Of a stretch of 10,284 nt of DNA, positions 6,382 to 10,284 are shown one piece after another. The notes beneath the pieces are model-generated. The model saw nothing but the letters and a program-made list of their open reading frames with translations. It made no database searches and was not told where the DNA came from. The DNA is from Acetofilamentum sp. GTDB taxonomy: Bacteria; Bacteroidota; Bacteroidia; Bacteroidales; DTU049. The position numbers were made by a program, and so were the translations under genes. Within the stretch, counting starts at the first letter, position 1. Every line of letters begins with the position of its first letter. The stretch is from the NCBI GenBank assembly GCA_020720525.1, contig DYON01000080.1:1-10284 (forward strand), read 5' to 3'.

Positions 6382-6960
6382 ATGCGAAAACAAGCTTTGC
6401 TTTTTATAATAGCACTTCTCTTTTCGACCAGCTTTTTGCATGCGCAAACAGGCAACAATACTGGTCTTACAACTGGAGGCAACCCCAAAAATATTGGCGA
6501 TAGTATTTTCTTGACCAAGCCCACCGACAGCATTGGATTGTTGCGCTATTACCGCGACAGTTTGGTAACCGAGTTGATCGCCTACGCAAAAACTTTCTTT
6601 GGCGTTCCATACCGCTGGGCTGGACGAAGCCGCGCCGGATTCGACTGCAGCGGCTTTGTGATGACCATGTTTGCACATATCGGCGTTTCGTTGTCGCCAA
6701 GCGCAGTCGATATGTCAGGGTCGGGACGAGTAGTTCCCGATAGCACCATACGACCTGGTGATATTTTGTTTTTTGTAAACACTCAGCGCTACCGCACAGG
6801 CATAGGCCATGTGGCACTTGCCTACGAAGTGAAAAACGGCGATGTTATTTTTATCCATTCGGCTTGCAACGGAGGTGTTCGCTACGACTATTTGAGCAGT
6901 GCCTATTACTCAAAGCATTACTTCAAAGCAGAGCGTGTTTCCATTTTTGATGTCCCCTGA
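6382..6960 (+). CDS. Secreted NlpC/P60 family cell-wall peptidase
   Basis: NlpC/P60 enzymes are cysteine peptidases that cut peptide stems of peptidoglycan, usually between D-gamma-glutamyl and diaminopimelate residues. The 192-residue protein has a Sec signal peptide (residues 1-21, cleavage likely after LHA, with mature Gln22 following) and a spacer to about residue 60. The catalytic domain shows TFFGVPYRWAGRSRAGFDCS (71-90) with nucleophile Cys89, His143 in GIGHVALAYE, and His159 in FIHSA as the third catalytic residue, so the active site is complete. PGDILFF (125-131) is also characteristic. No extra cell-wall-binding domain is visible. The ATG at 6382 is preferred because the signal peptide begins there; an ATG two codons earlier (6376) is also possible. 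rsmG follows 11 bases after the stop, so the two are likely co-transcribed. Confidence 0.92.
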   Translation: MRKQALLFIIALLFSTSFLHAQTGNNTGLTTGGNPKNIGDSIFLTKPTDSIGLLRYYRDSLVTELIAYAKTFFGVPYRWAGRSRAGFDCSGFVMTMFAHIGVSLSPSAVDMSGSGRVVPDSTIRPGDILFFVNTQRYRTGIGHVALAYEVKNGDVIFIHSACNGGVRYDYLSSAYYSKHYFKAERVSIFDVP

Positions 6961-6971
6961 TAAAAACAATT

Positions 6972-7583
6972 ATGGAACTCATTTACAAATACTTTCCTAA
7001 TCTATCGATAGAACAATACCGTCAGCTTGCGCAGATGGGGCAGCTTTATGAAGAGTGGAACAGCCGCATCAATGTGATATCGCGCAAAGACATGGAGCAT
7101 TTTTACGAACGCCATGTGTTGCATTCGCTTGCATTTGCAAAATTCTTCGATTTTCCCAACGGCATTAGAGTTCTCGACGTTGGCACAGGAGGCGGTTTCC
7201 CAGGAATTCCTTTGGCCGTTTTGTATCCCAATGTCAATTTCACGTTGGTCGATTCCATCGGCAAAAAAATATCGGTTGTGAAAGAAGTTGCCTATGCTTT
7301 GGGCTTGAAAAATGTTGAAGCCGAGCAAAATAGAGTAGAAAGCATGGCAGGAAAGTTCGATACAATTGTAAGTAGGGCTGTAACATCGTTTCCCGAATTT
7401 GTTGCATTGGTCAAAAACAGAATTGAAAAACATTCCGATTTTCCCAATATTCTCTATTTAAAAGGTGGGGAGTTCGATTTAGAGCTGAAAAGAATGAAGG
7501 GGAAACATTACACCTACAATCTTAACAATTCGATAAGCGAAAGTTTTTTTGATACTAAAAAACTAATTTCTTATTATCTTTAA
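6972..7583 (+). CDS. rsmG: 16S rRNA (guanine(527)-N(7))-methyltransferase RsmG
   Basis: RsmG (formerly GidB) transfers a methyl group from S-adenosylmethionine to N7 of G527 in 16S rRNA; loss gives low-level streptomycin resistance in other bacteria. The 203 residues fit the family. Diagnostic segments are WNSRINVISRKD (29-40), ERHVLHSL (46-53), the cofactor loop LDVGTGGGFPGIPLA (68-82), the acidic residue ending strand two in LVDS (92-95), SRAV (134-137) and LKGGE (163-167). The gene sits 11 bases after the NlpC/P60 stop, probably in the same transcript. In many bacteria rsmG adjoins mnmG; here it does not. No terminator follows before the transporter gene 74 bases on. Confidence 0.96.
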   Translation: MELIYKYFPNLSIEQYRQLAQMGQLYEEWNSRINVISRKDMEHFYERHVLHSLAFAKFFDFPNGIRVLDVGTGGGFPGIPLAVLYPNVNFTLVDSIGKKISVVKEVAYALGLKNVEAEQNRVESMAGKFDTIVSRAVTSFPEFVALVKNRIEKHSDFPNILYLKGGEFDLELKRMKGKHYTYNLNNSISESFFDTKKLISYYL

Positions 7584-7628
7584 ACATTCTAAATAAACAA
7601 TTATACCATTTTGCATTGGTATTTTATC

Positions 7629-7635
7629 TAATTTG
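7629..7635 (+). promoter_or_regulatory. Weak -7-like element of the MFS gene
   Basis: TAATTTG is one base shorter than the TAnnTTTG consensus. It ends 22 bases before the ATG at 7658, a spacing like that of the neighbouring genes, and a TTTTG is 15 bp upstream. Suggestive only. Confidence 0.25.
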
Positions 7636-7657
7636 GCGGCTTAAATTAAAGTTTACA

Positions 7658-9082
7658 ATGGAAAAATTGAAAAAATCTCTGCGTGAGTCGAAGGTTGCTC
7701 GATGGACAGCCCTCGCAATTGTTGCATTCACGATGCTTTGTGGTTATTACCTAGCCGATGTGATGGCACCGCTAAAAGGCTTGCTCGAGGACCAATTGTC
7801 GTGGTCGAGCGAGGAATACGGTCTATTTACAAGTGCCTATGGTTGGTTCAATGTATTTTTGTTTTTTCTCATTTTTGGAGGTATCATCCTCGACAAAATG
7901 GGAGTACGCTTTACAGGAATGATGGCCACAATAACCATGCTTTTGGGTATTTCGATTAAATACTGGGCTGTATCTACCCACAGTTTAGATGGTCAGGTTT
8001 GGGATCTGTTTATATTTACAGCAAAAGCTCAGGTAATAGTTGCAGGGCTAGGCTTTGCCATTTTTGGCGTTGGTGTCGAAGTAGCAGGGATTACCGTTTC
8101 CAAAATCATTGTAAAATGGTTTAAAGGCAAAGAAATGGCTCTAGCCATGGGTCTCGAAATGGCTACAGCACGTATTGGAACTGGTCTTGCTATTGGAACA
8201 TCGCTTCCTTTGGCAATGTATTTCAACGACGTTTCAAAACCACTGCTATTTGGGCTTGTGATGGCCAGCATTGGCTTGATAACTTTCTTCATTTACACTT
8301 TTCAAGACAAAAAGCTCGATGCTTCGAATGCAGCTGTCGATTTAGAAAACGGCGCACCCAAAGAAGAAGAGGAATCGTTCAAAATCAAAGACATCTTGTA
8401 TATTATCACCAACAAAGCTTGGTGGTACATTGCACTTCTTTGTGTGTTGTTCTATTCGGCAGTATTTCCATTTTTGAAATACGCAACCGACTTAATGGTT
8501 AATAAATTTGGAGTAGATGAATATTGGGCTGGTTTAATTCCTGCATTGTTGCCATTTGGCACAATCATTCTCACCCCATTCTTCGGAAATCTCTACGACC
8601 GCAAAGGAAAAGGCGCAAGCATTATGATTATTGGTTCGATGCTTCTCATTCTCGTTCACACTTTGTTTGCCCTACCAATTCTAAACCATTTTGTAATCGC
8701 AATTGCGTTGATTATCATTTTAGGAATTGGCTTTTCGTTGGTTCCATCGGCTATGTGGCCTTCGGTTCCGAAAATCATTCCTGAAAAACAATTGGGGTCG
8801 GCTTATGCTCTTATATTCTGGGTTCAAAACTGGGGTCTTATGGGTGTTCCTTTGCTTATTGGCTGGGTGCTCGACAAATATTGTATCACAGGAACCAAAA
8901 TTTCGGATGGTGGAAGTGTTGTAAATACTTATGACTATACAATTCCAATGCTCATTTTTGCAGGCTTTGGTGTTCTTGCTTTGCTTCTTGCAATCCTTCT
9001 TAAAATGGAAGACAAGAAAAAAGGTTATGGTCTCCAATTGCCCAATATTGCTGAAAAAGCAGCTGAGGTGATCGAAAACTAA
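7658..9082 (+). CDS. MFS transporter, MFSD1-like
   Basis: This 474-residue inner-membrane protein has the size and hydrophobic pattern of a 12-helix major facilitator transporter. Motif A appears in both halves: GGIILDKMGVR (74-84) between helices 2 and 3, and FGNLYDRKGKG (309-319) in the second half. A charged central loop at about 216-245 contains a run of acidic residues. The stretch AMWPSVPKIIPEKQLGSAY (365-383), then QNWGL (390-394) and GWVLD (402-406), resembles from memory the C-terminal half of animal MFSD1, a lysosomal dipeptide exporter; substrate here is unknown. The ATG at 7658 is chosen over a TTG at 7616, because the first helix and its charged lead (MEKLKKSLRESK) follow it and a promoter-like TAATTTG (7629-7635) lies between. 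A strong terminator follows the stop, so the gene is probably transcribed alone or with rsmG read-through. Confidence 0.9.
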   Translation: MEKLKKSLRESKVARWTALAIVAFTMLCGYYLADVMAPLKGLLEDQLSWSSEEYGLFTSAYGWFNVFLFFLIFGGIILDKMGVRFTGMMATITMLLGISIKYWAVSTHSLDGQVWDLFIFTAKAQVIVAGLGFAIFGVGVEVAGITVSKIIVKWFKGKEMALAMGLEMATARIGTGLAIGTSLPLAMYFNDVSKPLLFGLVMASIGLITFFIYTFQDKKLDASNAAVDLENGAPKEEEESFKIKDILYIITNKAWWYIALLCVLFYSAVFPFLKYATDLMVNKFGVDEYWAGLIPALLPFGTIILTPFFGNLYDRKGKGASIMIIGSMLLILVHTLFALPILNHFVIAIALIIILGIGFSLVPSAMWPSVPKIIPEKQLGSAYALIFWVQNWGLMGVPLLIGWVLDKYCITGTKISDGGSVVNTYDYTIPMLIFAGFGVLALLLAILLKMEDKKKGYGLQLPNIAEKAAEVIEN

Positions 9083-9098
9083 TTTTCCCTGATATTTC

Positions 9099-9138
9099 TA
9101 ACGGCTACCTTGTATAATACGAAGTAGCCGTTTTTTTT
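9099..9138 (+). terminator. Intrinsic terminator of the MFS gene
   Basis: ACGGCTAC pairs with GTAGCCGT; the stem continues inward through CTT/AAG and GTA/TAC with one bulged G, leaving a very small loop, and is followed by eight Ts (9131-9138). It starts 16 bases after the MFS stop. Strong and unambiguous. Confidence 0.92.
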
Positions 9139-9162
9139 ATATGTTCGTCATCCGATTTTTTG

Positions 9163-9170
9163 TACTTTTA
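9163..9170 (+). promoter_or_regulatory. -7-like element of the OmpA-family gene
   Basis: TACTTTTA matches TAnnTTTG at all but the last base and ends 18 bases before the ATG at 9189. It lies after the MFS terminator and inside the longer reading frame that starts with ATG at 9141, which argues against that earlier start. No -33 TTG was found at standard spacing. Confidence 0.4.
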
Positions 9171-9188
9171 CCGCAAATTTCACCATAT

Positions 9189-10196
9189 ATGAATACCAAA
9201 TCAATTGTTCTGATTGCAATTATTCTGTCTGGAATCATGTTTTCGTGCGTTCCTGCACGCCAGTTTCAGGACGAAAAAGCCCGACGCGAAAAAGCCGAGT
9301 CGGACATGGCTGCCATGAAAGCCGACTACGACCAACTGAGTGCCAGCAACACCGAGTTGAACGAAAAAGTTACGGGCATTAACAAACAAATCACTGCGCT
9401 TGAACGCGATACCAACATCACTGGCATCTCGTTGCGAAAAATGACTTATCAGTACGATAAACTCAACTCGCTGTACGAAGAACTCAACCGCCGCTACGAA
9501 GAATTGCTCAAAATGAATGCTTCGGAAACACAAAAAATAAGTACAGAGCTCCAACTAACACAAGAACAGCTTGCTCGCAAAGAAGCTGAACTTAAAAAAC
9601 TCGAAGATGAGTTGAACCTCAAAAAACAAAATCTCGACCAGATGCAAGCCGATTTGCTGCTGAAAGAGAAACGTATTATGGAACTCGAGTCGATGCTAAC
9701 ACGCAAAGACAGCATTGTGAAGGCTCTTAAAGACAAACTTTCGCTTGCTTTGAAAGGATTCGAAAACAACGGGCTTACTATTGTTGAGAAAAATGGGAAA
9801 ATCTATGTTTCGCTCGACGAATCGTTGCTTTTTGCTTCGGGTAGCTGGACTGTGAATGCGAAAGGTAAAGATGCTCTAATCAAACTATCGAAAGTGCTTG
9901 AAGAAAATCCCGATATTTCGATTATGGTGGAAGGTCATACCGACAATGTTCCGTACAAAGGAAGTGGTCAGGTAAAAGACAATTGGGACTTGAGTGTAAT
10001 GCGTGCAACCAGTGTTACAAAAATAATTCTCGACAACAGCAAAATTGATCCAGCTCGCATTATTTCGGCAGGACGCAGCGAATATGTTCCGCTCGATCCG
10101 GGCAACAACAGCGAATCTCGTCAGAAAAACCGTCGCACCGAAATTATTCTTACTCCAAAATTGGACGAGTTGCTCAAAATACTCGAGAGCAATTAA
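9189..10196 (+). CDS. OmpA-family lipoprotein with long coiled coil
   Basis: The 335-residue protein starts with a lipoprotein signal peptide whose lipobox MFSC places the lipidated cysteine at residue 20. Residues about 25-185 are highly charged and rich in E, K, L and Q, as expected for a long coiled coil. Residues about 195-325 form an OmpA/MotB-type peptidoglycan-binding domain: FASGS (215-219), VEGHTDNVPY (247-256), NWDLSVMRA (265-273), SAGRSEYVPL (293-302) and SRQKNRRTEI (310-319); Asp252 and the conserved arginine near 272 fit the diaminopimelate-binding pattern. The layout suggests a tether linking a membrane to the cell wall across the periplasm. The lipid anchor argues against a flagellar MotB. 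It lies between two terminators with its own promoter candidate, so it is probably monocistronic. Start at 9189 follows from the signal peptide. Confidence 0.92.
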   Translation: MNTKSIVLIAIILSGIMFSCVPARQFQDEKARREKAESDMAAMKADYDQLSASNTELNEKVTGINKQITALERDTNITGISLRKMTYQYDKLNSLYEELNRRYEELLKMNASETQKISTELQLTQEQLARKEAELKKLEDELNLKKQNLDQMQADLLLKEKRIMELESMLTRKDSIVKALKDKLSLALKGFENNGLTIVEKNGKIYVSLDESLLFASGSWTVNAKGKDALIKLSKVLEENPDISIMVEGHTDNVPYKGSGQVKDNWDLSVMRATSVTKIILDNSKIDPARIISAGRSEYVPLDPGNNSESRQKNRRTEIILTPKLDELLKILESN

Positions 10197-10214
10197 TCTA
10201 ACATATTCCTTCTG

Positions 10215-10249
10215 AAACAGTCTGGCTTAAAACTAGGCTGTTTTTTTTT
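10215..10249 (+). terminator. Intrinsic terminator of the OmpA-family gene
   Basis: AAACAGTCTGG pairs with CTAGGCTGTTT (two G-U wobbles) around the 7-base loop CTTAAAA and is followed by a run of nine Ts (10241-10249). It begins 18 bases after the stop codon. Confidence 0.88.
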
Positions 10250-10284
10250 GCTCAAAAAATGCTCATAAAAAATGATAGTCTATT

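Noticed and set aside
6328..6817. Two open frames of 116 codons antisense to the NlpC/P60 gene
   Set aside because: They are shadows of a strongly conserved gene; their translations are rich in Cys, Arg and Trp with no recognisable domain.
7616..7657. TTG start at 7616 for the MFS gene
   Set aside because: The added residues are not family-like and span a promoter-like box; ATG at 7658 is better.
9141..9188. ATG start at 9141 for the OmpA-family gene
   Set aside because: It lies two bases after the terminator T tract and upstream of the -7-like box, and it would put 16 residues before the lipoprotein signal.
9189..10196. Flagellar stator MotB
   Set aside because: The OmpA domain resembles MotB, but a lipobox cysteine replaces the MotB membrane helix with its proton-binding Asp, and no motA or other flagellar gene is present.

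Overview
The window looks like chromosomal DNA of a Bacteroidetes bacterium, probably of the Bacteroidales or a nearby order. The evidence is moderate to low GC, absence of convincing Shine-Dalgarno sequences, several TAnnTTTG-type -7 promoter elements close to start codons, two lipoproteins plus an OmpA-type lipoprotein, and the gene order DUF1573 - yajC - ybbR - coaE, which is familiar from that phylum. The genus cannot be named from the sequence alone.

Layout. The left 5.9 kb is read on the minus strand. From right to left it holds a CASTOR/POLLUX-type ion channel with two RCK-like regulatory halves (5892-4000), a 126-bp heptamer-based tandem repeat (3865-3990), and a compact four-gene run: DUF1573 lipoprotein, yajC, ybbR, coaE (3781-1515). 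A separate lipoprotein of unknown function (1202-45) follows and ends in a good intrinsic terminator at the window edge. The right 3.9 kb is read on the plus strand: a secreted NlpC/P60 cell-wall peptidase and rsmG as a pair (6382-7583), an MFS transporter resembling MFSD1 (7658-9082) with a strong terminator, and a coiled-coil OmpA-family lipoprotein (9189-10196), also with a terminator. The divergent spacer 5893-6381 separates the two halves.

How they work together. Most genes are housekeeping or envelope functions: coenzyme A synthesis (CoaE), ribosome modification (RsmG), Sec translocase accessory (YajC), peptidoglycan hydrolysis (NlpC/P60), peptidoglycan anchoring (OmpA domain), ion and solute transport. 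No mobile element, CRISPR array, rRNA, tRNA or defence cassette was found, and no clearly new multi-gene system. The items most worth a second look are the heptamer repeat array, the plant-symbiosis-type channel family member, the MFSD1-like transporter, the unrecognised lipoprotein, and a recurring short-leader promoter layout that fixes several start codons.
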